Below are positions 18,481 to 28,251 of a DNA stretch of 64,000 nucleotides, piece by piece. Under the pieces are notes generated by a model. That model had not been told where the DNA came from. It worked only from the letters and a program-made list of their open reading frames with translations, and ran no database searches. This DNA is from Cedecea lapagei (GTDB taxonomy: Bacteria; Pseudomonadota; Gammaproteobacteria; Enterobacterales; Enterobacteriaceae). The DNA is taken from positions 2,666,001 to 2,730,000 of the forward strand of contig NZ_LR134201.1 in assembly GCF_900635955.1 (NCBI RefSeq), in the 5' to 3' direction. The position numbers and the translations under genes are program-made. How positions within the stretch are numbered: the stretch's first letter is position 1; each line of letters opens with the position of its first letter.

Positions 18481-18942
18481 TTATATACGGCGGGCCTGCC
18501 AGAATTTTTTACGCCAGTAAACGTTATCCAGAGAGGAACGCATTACGCCGCGGCTGGTGGAAGCGTGAATAAAGGTATTGTCGGTATCATAAATGCCGAC
18601 GTGCAGGCCGCTTTCGCCCGAGCCGGTTTTAAAGAATACCAGGTCACCGGGCAGCAGGTCGTCTTTATCGATTTTGGTGCCGATTTCTGCCTGCTCGCTG
18701 GTCATGCGCGGCAGCATGAGGTCAAATTTATCGCGGAAGGTCATCAGCACAAAACCAGAGCAGTCAACGCCGCGTCGGCTCATGCCGCCATAAGTGTACG
18801 GCGTACCGTGCCAGCTGCGCAGCTGATCGTTTAACTGGGCGATAACGGTAATGGAATCGGAAAGTCGGGCGTTCGGATGAGGAGCATTATGGCTACACCC
18901 CACCAACACTATGCATGCCACTGCAATAAGCCACAAACGCAT
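18481..18942 (-). CDS. nlpC: NlpC/P60 family lipoprotein
   Basis: 153 residues. The signal peptide ends in a lipobox (IVLVGC, cysteine about residue 16), so the mature protein should be lipid-anchored. The NlpC/P60 cysteine peptidase core is complete: RRGVDCSGFVLM (catalytic Cys), SGLHVGIYD (His) and NTFIHAST (third residue). Family members cut peptidoglycan stem peptides. The sequence matches E. coli NlpC along its whole length, including the C terminus YWRKKFWQARRI. It lies 76 bp after btuD on the same strand. Confidence 0.95.
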   Translation of the reverse strand: MRLWLIAVACIVLVGCSHNAPHPNARLSDSITVIAQLNDQLRSWHGTPYTYGGMSRRGVDCSGFVLMTFRDKFDLMLPRMTSEQAEIGTKIDKDDLLPGDLVFFKTGSGESGLHVGIYDTDNTFIHASTSRGVMRSSLDNVYWRKKFWQARRI

Positions 18943-19018
18943 TTTCAGACAACTCCCGGTCTTGCTGTTTCCAGTAATTTAGCCTGTCGCGCCGAATTAT
19001 TGCAAGCTTTCCGCGACG

Positions 19019-19765
19019 TTATAGCGGGCTTATCAGCATACTGTGCCCTTCGATACGCAATAATCGAAACGGCATCTGGTAAGCGGCGGTTAAATTCTCT
19101 GGCGTTAGCACCTCATCTCTATTCCCCTGAGCCACCATTTTCCCCTCTCGCAACAGCCATACTTTATGCGCATGACGCAGGCTATGGTTTAAATCATGGC
19201 TGCTCATCACCACCGCGATACCGGCTTCACAAAAGGCGTACAGTAGGCGATCCAGCGCGACCTGCTGGGCAACGTCAAGGCTGTTCATAGGCTCATCCAG
19301 CAGCAGCAACTGCCCTTCGGGGTTGCTCGAAGGATCAATCTGCAGCAGTACCGCCGCCAGGCGTATCCGCTGCCATTCGCCGCCGGAAAGCTGGTTAACC
19401 GGCCGCGTCAGTTTGTCGGTAAGCCACAGCGCCTCAGCCAGGCGCAGCATGGCGGCGTCGGCCTCAGGCGAAGGCTGATGCAGCTGCAGATAGTGCCAGA
19501 CAGGCATGGCAAAAGGAGGAAGCTGCTGCTGGCCAAGCCAGGCGCGGCACCGGGAAAGCTTAGCGGGAGGGCATTCGTCAAGCGGCCGCTGGTTAAGCAG
19601 AAGACGGCCAGACCCTGAACTTAACCCCGCCATCCGCGTTAGCAGCGTGCTTTTCCCTGCCCCGTTAGGTCCGACAAGGTGGATCAGCTCGCCAGGCTCC
19701 ACCGACGCGGTAACCGGCCCAAGCCGGCCCGCGACGGTGATGCCTGTCATTTGCAAAACAGACAA
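19019..19765 (-). CDS. btuD: Vitamin B12 ABC transporter ATP-binding protein
   Basis: 248 residues from a TTG start at 19765, or 243 from the ATG at 19750. The TTG gives the same distance to RLGP as in E. coli BtuD (249 residues) and lies one base after the btuE stop; no ATG fits better. Walker A is GPNGAGKSTLLTRM, the signature is LSGGEWQRIRLAAVL, Walker B is LLLLDEPMNSLDVAQQ, and the H-loop is VMSSHDLNHSLRHA. With BtuC and the binding protein BtuF (encoded elsewhere) it drives cobalamin import. Confidence 0.93.
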   Translation of the reverse strand: MSVLQMTGITVAGRLGPVTASVEPGELIHLVGPNGAGKSTLLTRMAGLSSGSGRLLLNQRPLDECPPAKLSRCRAWLGQQQLPPFAMPVWHYLQLHQPSPEADAAMLRLAEALWLTDKLTRPVNQLSGGEWQRIRLAAVLLQIDPSSNPEGQLLLLDEPMNSLDVAQQVALDRLLYAFCEAGIAVVMSSHDLNHSLRHAHKVWLLREGKMVAQGNRDEVLTPENLTAAYQMPFRLLRIEGHSMLISPL

Positions 19766-19766
19766 G

Positions 19767-20318
19767 TTACTTAGCCAGCGCCTGTTTAATCGCATCCAGC
19801 ACGAGGGGATCTTCCGGCGTCATATCCGGAGAGAAGCGCTGGATGACCTTGCCGTCACGGCCGATGAGGAACTTCTCAAAGTTCCACAGGATATCGTCAG
19901 GGTAAAGTGGACCACGCCCTTTGCTGTTCATGCGCTCTAAAAAACCGCTGCCTTCTGGCGCTACGGCAGTTGGGCGGGCATCAATCAGCTTCTGATAAAA
20001 CGGGTGACGATGTTCGCCGTTGACGTCGATTTTGCTGAACAGCGGGAAAGTGACGCCATAGGTGGTGCTGCAGAAGGTTTTTATCTCCTCGCTGCTGCCC
20101 GGCTCTTGCCCCAGGAACTGATTACACGGGAAGCCCAGCACGCTAAAGCCCTGGTCCTCAAAGTCCTTCTGCAGGTTTTCCAGCTGCTCGTACTGCGGCG
20201 TCAGCCCGCATTTGGAGGCGACGTTCACCACCAGCAGCACTTTACCCTGCCAGTTCTCCAGCGTGGTGCTATCACCGTCAATCGTGGTGACTTCGGTATT
20301 CAGAACATTGCTTTGCAT
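19767..20318 (-). CDS. btuE: Thioredoxin/glutathione peroxidase BtuE
   Basis: 183 residues, the E. coli length. Glutathione-peroxidase motifs are visible: VNVASKCGLTPQYEQLENLQ with the peroxidatic cysteine at about residue 37, GFPCNQFLGQEPGS and ILWNFEKFLIGRDGKV. It reduces peroxides and sits in the btuCED operon although it is not needed for B12 transport. The ATG at 20318 (MQSNVLNTEV) follows GGGGATGAT; the longer upstream reading frame overlaps btuC and is a shadow. Confidence 0.95.
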   Translation of the reverse strand: MQSNVLNTEVTTIDGDSTTLENWQGKVLLVVNVASKCGLTPQYEQLENLQKDFEDQGFSVLGFPCNQFLGQEPGSSEEIKTFCSTTYGVTFPLFSKIDVNGEHRHPFYQKLIDARPTAVAPEGSGFLERMNSKGRGPLYPDDILWNFEKFLIGRDGKVIQRFSPDMTPEDPLVLDAIKQALAK

Positions 20319-20344
20319 ATCATCCCCTTCCTCTGTGAGCCGAA

Positions 20345-21325
20345 TTAACGTCCGGCTTTCAATAATAGCCAGATAAACACCGGCGCGCCGAGCGTAGCGG
20401 TCACTACGCCTACAGGCAGCTCTGCAGAGCTTAAAGCAAGCCGCGCTACCACGTCCGCTCCGGTCAACACTGTCGCCCCGGCCAGCGCACTGGCAGGCAG
20501 CAATACGCGATGGTCGGTTAGCCCCTTGAGCCGCAGCATATGCGGGATCACCAGGCCAACGAACCCGATAGTTCCGGCAAGCGCAACGCTGACGCCGACC
20601 AGCCAGCCGGTGGCGACAACCAAAATATTGCGCCACAGCCAGACGGGCAGTCCAAGCTGGCGGGCTGAGTTTTCGCCCAGCGCCATCAGGTTAAGCGGCG
20701 CATGCTGACGACACAGCCAAACCACAACCGGCAGCAGCGCCACCATCAGCCAGCCTTGCCGCCAGTCCACGCCGCCAAATCCGCCCATCAGCCAGTACAT
20801 AAGCTGGCGCAGATCGAGGCTGGAGCTAAAGTAGACGGCCCAGGTCATCAGCGCGCTACAAATAATTCCGAGCGCGACACCTGCAAGTAATAGACGACCG
20901 GTGGAGAGATGACGACGGGAAAAACGTAACAGAATAAGTGTGATTGCTAAGGCCCCGAGGATAGCGCACAGCCCGAGTGCCCAGCCGGGCAGCATCCCCT
21001 GCCCGAGCAGCAGGGCGATAACCAGCGCAACGCCAGCGCCGCTGGAGACGCCGAGCAAACCGGGTTCCGCAAGGGGGTTTTCAAACAAGGCCTGCATAAT
21101 GGCGCCGGTCAGCGCCAGGGCAGCACCGACCAGCAGGACGGCCAGCGTGCGGGGTAATCGGATTTGCCAGATAAATAGCTGCGCCTCATCGCTCCACCAC
21201 GAGAGCGGCGAAAACCAGACATCTCCCGCACACAGGCTGAGCGTCAGCATAGCCACTGCCGCCAGGGTCAGGGCGACCAGCCAGCGGCGCTCAACCCGGC
21301 GGTGTCTGGTTACAAAACTCAGCAT
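20345..21325 (-). CDS. btuC: Vitamin B12 ABC transporter permease
   Basis: 326 residues, the E. coli length. About ten transmembrane helices with FecCD-family motifs IRLPRTLAVLLVGAALALTG, NPLAEPGLLGVSSGAGVALV and the coupling segment GTIGFVGLVIPHMLRLKGL. It forms the cobalamin channel in the inner membrane together with BtuD. It starts btuC-btuE-btuD; the spacer to btuE is 26 bp. HmuU in this window belongs to the same family. Confidence 0.95.
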   Translation of the reverse strand: MLSFVTRHRRVERRWLVALTLAAVAMLTLSLCAGDVWFSPLSWWSDEAQLFIWQIRLPRTLAVLLVGAALALTGAIMQALFENPLAEPGLLGVSSGAGVALVIALLLGQGMLPGWALGLCAILGALAITLILLRFSRRHLSTGRLLLAGVALGIICSALMTWAVYFSSSLDLRQLMYWLMGGFGGVDWRQGWLMVALLPVVVWLCRQHAPLNLMALGENSARQLGLPVWLWRNILVVATGWLVGVSVALAGTIGFVGLVIPHMLRLKGLTDHRVLLPASALAGATVLTGADVVARLALSSAELPVGVVTATLGAPVFIWLLLKAGR

Positions 21326-21511
21326 TCCGTAAAGGCTCCCCTGACATATTTATGCGCATGATTTTACGGGGAGTTGTTAATAGTGCAAAGCAAAACATGA
21401 ATTCCAGCGTTATTCGTGCCTGGGCTAATAAGGCCCTTTATAGCCATTTTTTGAGCGGCATCCACAAATCGCAGTATTCATATTGACTCTTTTTTCACTC
21501 TTACTGTACGG

Positions 21512-21617
21512 TCTGGCATCAGGAATGTGTGCCATTCCTGATTGATTGCCAGAGCCCAGAGAACAGCAATCTTCGATAATTATCTGATTATCGAATTGCT
21601 GTGATTTGGGCTTTTTT
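21512..21617 (+). ncRNA. Candidate small RNA or structured leader with two hairpins
   Basis: Two large adjacent stems fill this gap. Stem 1: TCTGGC-ATCAGGAATG, loop TGTGC, CATTCCTGAT, a 5-nt bulge, GCCAGA (21512-21553). Stem 2: AGCCCA, CAGCAA, TTCGATAAT, loop TATCTG, ATTATCGAA, TTGCTG, TGGGCT (21553-21612), then six T, like an intrinsic terminator. A possible -35 TTGACT lies at 21483-21488, with a weak -10 around 21505. It could be an independent small RNA or an attenuator of the phosphatase gene that starts 89 bp downstream. The remaining part of 21326-21705 shows nothing coding. Confidence 0.4.
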
Positions 21618-21705
21618 CATGATGTAAAACGAAAACGTATAGATTGTATTCATACACCAGGAGTTGAATTTAAAATAACAACTTAAGCTACAAGGATAAT
21701 ATGAA

Positions 21706-22974
21706 ATGATAAAGGGAATAGTCATTGTCTGTCTCAGCGGGCTTATCAGTCTGCAAGCCAGCGCTAAAATTAAACATGATACTCAACCCGCGGATTATAT
21801 TCTGGAGCAGGCCTTTGTTGTCAGCCGCCATAATCTTCGCACGCCGTTCACATCAACCAGTAAAACCCTGAGTCAGGCTACATCAAAACCATGGCCTCAG
21901 TGGGACAACAAGGGCAATGAGTTAACGACCAGGGGCGGAGCGCTAGAAGTCTATATGGGCCACTACTTTAGCCTATGGCTAAAAAGTCATCGACTCCTTA
22001 AGGAGGCTGCCTGCCCGGATCGGGAAGAGGTCTACCTCTATGCTAACCGGCGTCAACGTACCGTCGCCACAGCACAGTTCTTCGCCGCCGGCGCATTTCC
22101 CGGCTGCGACATCCAGGTTCAGCATCTTCCCTTACCGGAAAAAGATACCTGGGAATCAATGGATCCGATATTCAACTATGTCATAACGGATACCAGCGAC
22201 GCTTTCAAAACGATGGCGCTAACGGCGATGAATGACAAAATCCACTCCCTGGCGCTCGCCGACTCCTATCATCTGCTTGAAGAGATACTTGATTTTAAAA
22301 ACTCTAAATTCTGCAAAGAAGATAAGCTGTGTCATTTTGCACAAATGAAAAATACTTTTACAGCCGCGCCAGGAAGCGATCCCCATATAGTCGGCGCCCT
22401 TAAAGCAGGCTATTCCATTACCGAAGCACTTATGATGGAATATTATGAAGGCTTCCCGCTCCACCAGATAACCTGGGGTAAAACGCTTAGCGCTCAACAA
22501 TGGAAGCAACTTTTAAAATTAAGAAACGGCTATCTTGATACACAGTTTTCCTCTCCCGCCGTTGCGCAGAATTTAGCAAAACCGCTGCTGGTAACGATGC
22601 ATGACTTTTTTATTAAAATACCCGCTAAGCCACGGCCAAAAATGACGTTGCTCATCGGGCACGACACCAATATTGCCACCCTGCTCTCAGCGCTTCGCGT
22701 CAATCCCTATCAACTGCCTCGGCAGTTCGAAACGACGCCCATCGGGGGAAAAGTCGTGTTCCAGCGCTGGAGAAGACAGGCTGACGGTATGCCGTTCCTA
22801 AAGGTTGACTATATTTATCAGAGCAGCGATCAGCTGCGCAATCTGGAAAAATTAACTCTCAATCACCCACCGCAGCACTTCACGCTATCCTTCCAGGGAT
22901 GTTCGACCGATCCCCAGGGTTTCTGCCGATGGGATGACTTCGAGGAAGTCATGAACGCCGCCCTGGCTAACTGA
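21706..22974 (+). CDS. Periplasmic histidine acid phosphatase, glucose-1-phosphatase (Agp)-like
   Basis: 422 residues. A signal peptide is likely (MIKGIVIVCLSGLISLQASA). The phosphohistidine motif is SRHNLRTP (about 40-47), the Agp variant of RHGxRxP, and the proton donor motif is IGHDTNIATLL, again HDTN/HDSN as in Agp. The segment LEVYMGHYFSLWL and TPIGGKVVFQRW also match Agp. Agp-like enzymes release phosphate from glucose 1-phosphate in the periplasm. The gene is AT-richer than its neighbours and lies between ihfA and btuC, unlike E. coli agp, so it is probably an acquired paralogue. Start ATG 21706 has AAGGA upstream. Confidence 0.85.
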   Translation: MIKGIVIVCLSGLISLQASAKIKHDTQPADYILEQAFVVSRHNLRTPFTSTSKTLSQATSKPWPQWDNKGNELTTRGGALEVYMGHYFSLWLKSHRLLKEAACPDREEVYLYANRRQRTVATAQFFAAGAFPGCDIQVQHLPLPEKDTWESMDPIFNYVITDTSDAFKTMALTAMNDKIHSLALADSYHLLEEILDFKNSKFCKEDKLCHFAQMKNTFTAAPGSDPHIVGALKAGYSITEALMMEYYEGFPLHQITWGKTLSAQQWKQLLKLRNGYLDTQFSSPAVAQNLAKPLLVTMHDFFIKIPAKPRPKMTLLIGHDTNIATLLSALRVNPYQLPRQFETTPIGGKVVFQRWRRQADGMPFLKVDYIYQSSDQLRNLEKLTLNHPPQHFTLSFQGCSTDPQGFCRWDDFEEVMNAALAN

Positions 22975-22984
22975 AAACCAAAGA

Positions 22985-23008
22985 AAAAGGCCGCGTTAGC
23001 GGCCTTTT
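22985..23008. terminator. Bidirectional terminator between the phosphatase gene and ihfA
   Basis: AAAAGGCCGC, loop GTTA, GCGGCCTTTT: a perfect 10-bp stem with A and T runs that can end transcription of both convergent genes. Confidence 0.85.
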
Positions 23009-23019
23009 GTTAACTCAGG

Positions 23020-23319
23020 TTACTCGTCTTTTGGCGACGCGTTTTCAACCCGACTTTTTAGCTTCTGACCAGGTCGGAAGGTCACCACACGGCGCGCCGT
23101 AATGGGAATATCTTCGCCGGTCTTCGGGTTGCGCCCGGGACGTTGGTTTTTATCGCGTAAGTCAAAATTACCAAAGCCCGAGAGTTTCACCTGCTCACCG
23201 TTTTCCAGAGCGCGACGGATCTCTTCGAAAAACAGCTCTACGAGCTCTTTGGCATCTCGTTTGCTAAGCCCGAGCTTATCAAACAGATATTCTGACATTT
23301 CAGCTTTTGTAAGCGCCAT
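23020..23319 (-). CDS. ihfA: Integration host factor subunit alpha
   Basis: 99 residues, nearly identical to E. coli IhfA. The DNABII family signature lies around [20 protein letters not shown], including the proline-tipped arm that bends DNA by intercalation. It pairs with IhfB (encoded elsewhere) to fold DNA at promoters, origins and recombination sites. Four bases separate its ATG from the pheT stop, so it can be read from the pheST transcript as well as from its own promoter. Confidence 0.98.
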
Positions 23320-23323
23320 ACGT

Positions 23324-25711
23324 TCAATCCCTCAATGATGCCTGGAATCGCTCTTTTAATGCCTCTACACATTTTGCAACGGTAGCGGCCATCTCCTCTT
23401 CTTCGAGTGTACGGCCCGTATCCTGAAGGATAAGGCTTATGGCCAGGCTCTTGTAGCCATCGGCTACGCCCTTGCCACGGTACACGTCAAATAAGTTTAC
23501 GCCAACTACCTGATTTGCGCCAACTTTCTTACACTCGGCCAAAATATCTGCTGCGGGAACGTTTTCAGCCACCACAACGGCGATATCTCGACGGTTCGCC
23601 GGGAAGCGTGAAACTTCCTGAGCCTCAGGCACCACGCGGTCTGCAAGCTTGTTCCACAGGACTTCGAACACCAGCGTGCGGCCATTAAGATCCAGTTTAC
23701 GCTCCAGCTCCGGGTGAACAACACCAATGAAACCAATGCATTCACCTGCTAAATAAATGGCAGCACTTTGCCCTGGATGCAAGGCCGGATTTGCCTGTGC
23801 TCTGAATTCGATGTCCGAAAGTTTGCCGGTCAGGGCTAAAACGGACTCCAGATCGCCTTTCAGATCATAGAAGTCAACGGTGTTACGCGCCAGATCCCAG
23901 TGCTCTTCGTAGCGGTTGCCGCAGATAGCGCCCGCCAGCATAAGATCCTGGCGAATGCCAAGGTCTGCGTGAGTATCAGGCACAAAGCGCAGGCCCGACT
24001 CAAAAATACGCACGCGGCTTTGCTGGCGATTCTGGTTATAAACCACGGTCGTCAGCAGGCCGCTCCACAGCGACAGACGCATAGCGGACATGTCGGCAGA
24101 GATCGGATTAGGAAGAATCAGATTTTCTTCGCCCGGGTGCAGAAGCTGCTGAATTTTCGGGTCGACAAAGCTGTAGGTGATCACTTCCTGATAGCCTTTG
24201 TCCACCAGCATGGTTTTCACACGCTTCAGGGAAAGGTCAGCTTCGCGATGGGTTCCCATCACCAGACCGGCCTGTACCGGGCTGTCTGGAATGTTGTTAT
24301 AGCCGTAGACGCGCGCGACTTCTTCCACCAGGTCTTCTTCAATCTCCATGTCGAAACGCCAGCCTGGCGCCACGGCAGTCCACTGGTCCTGACCTTCGGT
24401 CACTTCACAGCCCAGACGACGCAGGATATCGCTTACCTGAGCATCATCAATGTGGTGGCCAATCAGGCGATCCAGCTTGCTGCGACGAAGGGTGATGGTG
24501 GCACGCTTCGGCAGGTGCGCTTCGCTTGTCACATCGATAACCGGGCCAGCTTCGCCGCCGCAGATATCCACCAGCAGGCGGGTAGCGCGTTCCATCGCTT
24601 TATACTGCAGCGTAGGATCTACGCCGCGCTCGTAGCGGTGGGATGCGTCTGTATGCAGACCGTGACGACGGGCGCGACCGGTGATGGACAGCGGGCTGAA
24701 GAAAGCACACTCCAGCAGCACGTTCTGAGTTTCGTCGTTAACGCCTGAATGTTCGCCGCCGAAGATGCCGCCCATTGCCAGGGCTTTGCCGTGGTCGGCA
24801 ATCACCAGGGTGTCGGCATTCAGCTTAGCTTCGCTGCCGTCCAGCAGAACCAGGGTTTCGCCCTCTTCTGCCATACGTACCACGATGCCACCGTCGATGC
24901 GGTTCAGGTCGAAGGCGTGCATCGGCTGCCCCAGCTCCAGCAGCACGTAGTTGGTGACATCAACGACTGCATCGATAGAGCGGATACCGCAGCGACGCAG
25001 CTTCTCTTTCATCCACAGCGGCGTTGGCGCCTTAACGTTGATGCCTTTAACAACGCGGCCCAGGTAGCGCGGGCAGGCCTCTGCGGCGTCTACGCGAATG
25101 GGCAGCGTGTCATTGATAGTCGCAGCTACGGCCATAATCTCTGGCTCAACCAGCGGCAGCTTGTTCACAACGGCAACGTCACGAGCCACGCCGATAATGC
25201 CGAGGCAGTCGGCACGGTTTGGCGTTACGCTGATTTCGATGGTGTTGTCGTCAAGCTTCAGGTATTCACGAATGTCGGTGCCAACTGGCGCGTCCGCTGG
25301 AAGCTCGATGATGCCGTTATGGTCATCGGATATACCCAGCTCGGAGAAGGAGCACAGCATCCCTTCAGACGGCTCGCCACGAAGCTTAGCGGCCTTAATT
25401 TTGAAATCGCCCGGCAGAACGGCACCGACGGTAGCCACGGCCACTTTCAGGCCCTGACGGCAGTTTGGCGCGCCGCACACGATGTCCAGCAGACGATCGC
25501 CGCCGACGTTAACTTTTGTCACGCGCAGTTTGTCGGCGTTCGGGTGCTGACCGCAATCGACCACTTCACCGACCACAACGCCGTGGAAAGCACCGGCAAC
25601 GGCATCAACGCCGTCAACTTCAAGACCTGCCATGGTGATCTGGCCGGAAAGTTCTTCACTGCTGTTGGCTGGGTTTACCCATTCGCGTAACCAGAGTTCA
25701 CTGAATTTCAT
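23324..25711 (-). CDS. pheT: Phenylalanine-tRNA ligase beta subunit
   Basis: 795 residues, the E. coli length. Domains in order: N-terminal tRNA-binding (EMAP-like) fold around residues 40-150, the B3/B4 editing region with [20 protein letters not shown] and [14 protein letters not shown]5 domain, a catalytically inactive synthetase-like core, and the C-terminal ferredoxin-like anticodon-binding domain ([12 protein letters not shown]). It forms the alpha2-beta2 enzyme with PheS. It lies 14 bp after pheS. Confidence 0.98.
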
Positions 25712-25725
25712 TGGATATCCCGCCT

Positions 25726-26709
25726 TTATTTGAACTGTTTGAGGAAACGTAAATCATTTTCGAAGAATGCACGCAGATCGGTCACGCCGTAACGCAGCAT
25801 GGTCAGACGCTCCATGCCCATACCGAAGGCGAAGCCGGAATAGACTTCCGGATCAATGCCGACGTTGCGCAATACGTTCGGGTGCACCATGCCGCAGCCC
25901 AGCACTTCCAGCCACTTGCCGTTTTTGCCCATCACGTCGACTTCCGCAGAGGGCTCGGTGAACGGGAAGTAGGACGGACGGAAGCGAATCTGCAGGTCTT
26001 CTTCAAAGAAGTTATTCAGGAAGTCATGCAGCGTCCCCTTCAGGTTGGTGAAGTTGATATTGGTATCAACGATCAGGCCTTCCATCTGGTGGAACATCGG
26101 GGTGTGGGTCTGATCGTAATCGTTACGATAGACGCGGCCCGGCGCGATAATGCGAATCGGCGGCTGCTTGTCTTTCATGGTGCGGATCTGCACGCCGGAA
26201 GTCTGGGTGCGCAGCAGGCGGGTTGCGTCGAACCAGAAGGTATCGTGGTCAGCACGCGCCGGATGGTGTCCGGGAATATTCAACGCATCGAAGTTATGGT
26301 AGTCATCTTCGATTTCAGGCCCGGTCGCCACGGTAAAGCCCAGCTCGCCGAAGAAGCTTTCGATGCGGTCAATGGTACGAGTAACCGGATGCAGGCCACC
26401 GTTTTCAATACGACGGCCAGGCAGAGAAACATCGATAGTCTCCGCGGCCAGACGCTCGTTCAGCGCAGCGCTTTCCAGGTCAGCTTTACGGGCGTTCAGG
26501 GCTTCCTGAACCTGCTCCTTGGCTTCGTTAATCACCGCGCCCGCAGCCGGACGCTCTTCCGGAGGCAGTTCACGCAGGGTGGTCATCTGGAGGGTCAGGT
26601 GCCCCTTCTTCCCTAAATATTCGACGCGTACGTTATCTAACGCGGCAACATCCTGGGCATCGTTTATGGCTGCTTTGGCACTGGCAACCAGCTCTGCGAG
26701 ATGTGGCAT
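25726..26709 (-). CDS. pheS: Phenylalanine-tRNA ligase alpha subunit
   Basis: 327 residues. An N-terminal coiled-coil arm (about 1-85) precedes the class II catalytic core, with motif 2 near RNDYDQTHTPMFHQMEG and motif 3 GFAFGMGMERLTMLRYG. Start MPHLAELVASAKAA at 26709 has AGAGGAATACC upstream and matches E. coli; a longer frame reads back through the attenuator and is not real. Expression is controlled by the pheM leader and attenuator. Confidence 0.98.
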   Translation of the reverse strand: MPHLAELVASAKAAINDAQDVAALDNVRVEYLGKKGHLTLQMTTLRELPPEERPAAGAVINEAKEQVQEALNARKADLESAALNERLAAETIDVSLPGRRIENGGLHPVTRTIDRIESFFGELGFTVATGPEIEDDYHNFDALNIPGHHPARADHDTFWFDATRLLRTQTSGVQIRTMKDKQPPIRIIAPGRVYRNDYDQTHTPMFHQMEGLIVDTNINFTNLKGTLHDFLNNFFEEDLQIRFRPSYFPFTEPSAEVDVMGKNGKWLEVLGCGMVHPNVLRNVGIDPEVYSGFAFGMGMERLTMLRYGVTDLRAFFENDLRFLKQFK

Positions 26710-26770
26710 GGTATTCCTCTTATGCCGGCATAACTGCCGGGGTGGTTGGTCTGATTCGAAAACATAACGC

Positions 26771-26800
26771 AAAAAAAAAAGCCTCCGGACAGGAGGCTTT
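26771..26800 (-). terminator. pheST attenuator
   Basis: Read on the minus strand, AAAGCCTCC-TGTC-CGGAGGCTTT forms a stem followed by a run of ten T. It lies between pheM and pheS, where stalling on the pheM phenylalanine codons should favour an antiterminator fold. Confidence 0.9.
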
Positions 26801-26845
26801 CGGCGCTGTTTTTCGTTTCTTTTCTTACGCGCAAAGCCCCCTGAG

Positions 26846-26890
26846 TCAGGCGCTAAAGTAAAAAAAGAAGCGGAAAATAGCAGCATTCAT
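26846..26890 (-). CDS. pheM: PheM leader peptide of pheST
   Basis: A 14-residue peptide, [14 protein letters not shown], with five phenylalanines, four of them in the FRFFFYF core. E. coli PheM is [14 protein letters not shown]. Ribosome stalling at Phe codons when charged tRNA-Phe is scarce relieves the downstream attenuator. It is too short for ordinary gene calling but the identity is unmistakable. Confidence 0.95.
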   Translation of the reverse strand: [14 protein letters not shown]

Positions 26891-26978
26891 GCTTGCAGTT
26901 ACCTTATTTTGACGAGTTTCGCTTTGGCTATTGAACGAGCTACGGCGTTGAAAGTCAATAATTTGATTGTGTTAGGAA

Positions 26979-27004
26979 TTAAAAGAGGGAGCAAGCTCCC
27001 TCTT
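26979..27004 (-). terminator. Terminator after rplT
   Basis: On the minus strand AAGAGGGAGC-TT-GCTCCCTCTT is followed by TTAATT. It is a strong GC stem ending the infC-rpmI-rplT transcript ahead of pheM. Confidence 0.85.
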
Positions 27005-27013
27005 ATAACTGGC

Positions 27014-27373
<360 letters not shown>

Positions 27374-27416
27374 GCTCTCCTGTTTCTATATTCTGAATTA
27401 ATTAAAAAAAGTTTAC

Positions 27417-27614
27417 TTATGCGTACGGCAGGCACGCGACTACCAGGCCCAGATCCCCTTTGGAGACCATGCCTTTCGGACGCAGATGACGTTTACGTTT
27501 GGTAGACTTTTTAGTCAGAATGTGACGCAGGTTAGCGTGCTTGCGCTTAAAACCGCCAGAAGCAGTCTTTTTGAAGCGCTTAGCGGCGCCGCGTACTGTT
27601 TTGATCTTTGGCAT
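27417..27614 (-). CDS. rpmI: 50S ribosomal protein L35
   Basis: 65 residues beginning MPKIKTVRGAAKRFKKTASG at 27614. The highly basic sequence matches L35 throughout. A reading frame four codons longer exists but L35 starts MPKIKT. It lies between infC and rplT, and translation of both r-proteins is coupled. Confidence 0.97.
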   Translation of the reverse strand: MPKIKTVRGAAKRFKKTASGGFKRKHANLRHILTKKSTKRKRHLRPKGMVSKGDLGLVVACLPYA

Positions 27615-27705
27615 TTCAATTTCCACTTCGCATTGTTAATAAAACGAACCAGTAGGCGAACAAAATCCGCGAAGCCGAAGCCCCGCGGCATGTTACTTGA
27701 TGGCC

Positions 27706-28248
27706 TTACTGTTTCTTCTTCGGAGCAAGCACCATGATCATCTGGCGGCCTTCGATCTTCGTAGGGAAGGATTCGACCACTGCCAGTTCACTCAGATCGT
27801 CACGGACGCGGTTAAGCACTTCCATACCAATCTGTTGGTGAGCCATCTCACGACCGCGGAAACGCAGCGTGATCTTAGCTTTATCTCCTTCTTCCAGAAA
27901 GCGAACCAGGCTGCGGAGTTTTACCTGATAGTCGCCATCATCGGTACCAGGTCGGAATTTAATTTCCTTAACCTGAATAACTTTTTGCTTCTTCTTCTGT
28001 TCCTTAGAAGATTTGCTTTTTTCGTAGAGGAACTTGCCGTAGTCCATGATGCGGCAAACAGGCGGTTCGGCGTTAGGACTGATTTCAACTAAATCAACCC
28101 CGGCCTCTTCGGCTTTTTCCAAAGCTTCATTCAGACTGACAATACCAATCTGCTCGCCATCAATACCGGTCAGACGAACCTCAGTGGCACGAATCTCTCT
28201 GTTAATGCGATTAGGACGCGCCGGTTGAACTCTTTTTCCGCCTTTAAT
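27706..28248 (-). CDS. infC: Translation initiation factor IF-3 (AUU start)
   Basis: 180 residues when started at the ATT codon at 28246-28248 (MKGGKRVQPARPNRINREIR). This rare start is conserved in enterobacteria and lets IF-3 repress its own synthesis by discriminating against non-canonical starts. The N-terminal domain, lysine-rich linker (KSKSSKEQKKKQKVIQVKEI) and C-terminal domain (FRGREMAHQQIGMEVLNR) are complete. GGAGGAATAAAGT precedes the start. The thrS stop lies three bases upstream. Confidence 0.97.
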   Translation of the reverse strand: MKGGKRVQPARPNRINREIRATEVRLTGIDGEQIGIVSLNEALEKAEEAGVDLVEISPNAEPPVCRIMDYGKFLYEKSKSSKEQKKKQKVIQVKEIKFRPGTDDGDYQVKLRSLVRFLEEGDKAKITLRFRGREMAHQQIGMEVLNRVRDDLSELAVVESFPTKIEGRQMIMVLAPKKKQ

Positions 28249-28251
28249 ACT

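Noticed and set aside
19767..20636. 289-codon frame covering btuE plus an N-terminal extension
   Set aside because: The first 106 codons overlap btuC in another frame; BtuE length and ribosome site fix the start at 20318.
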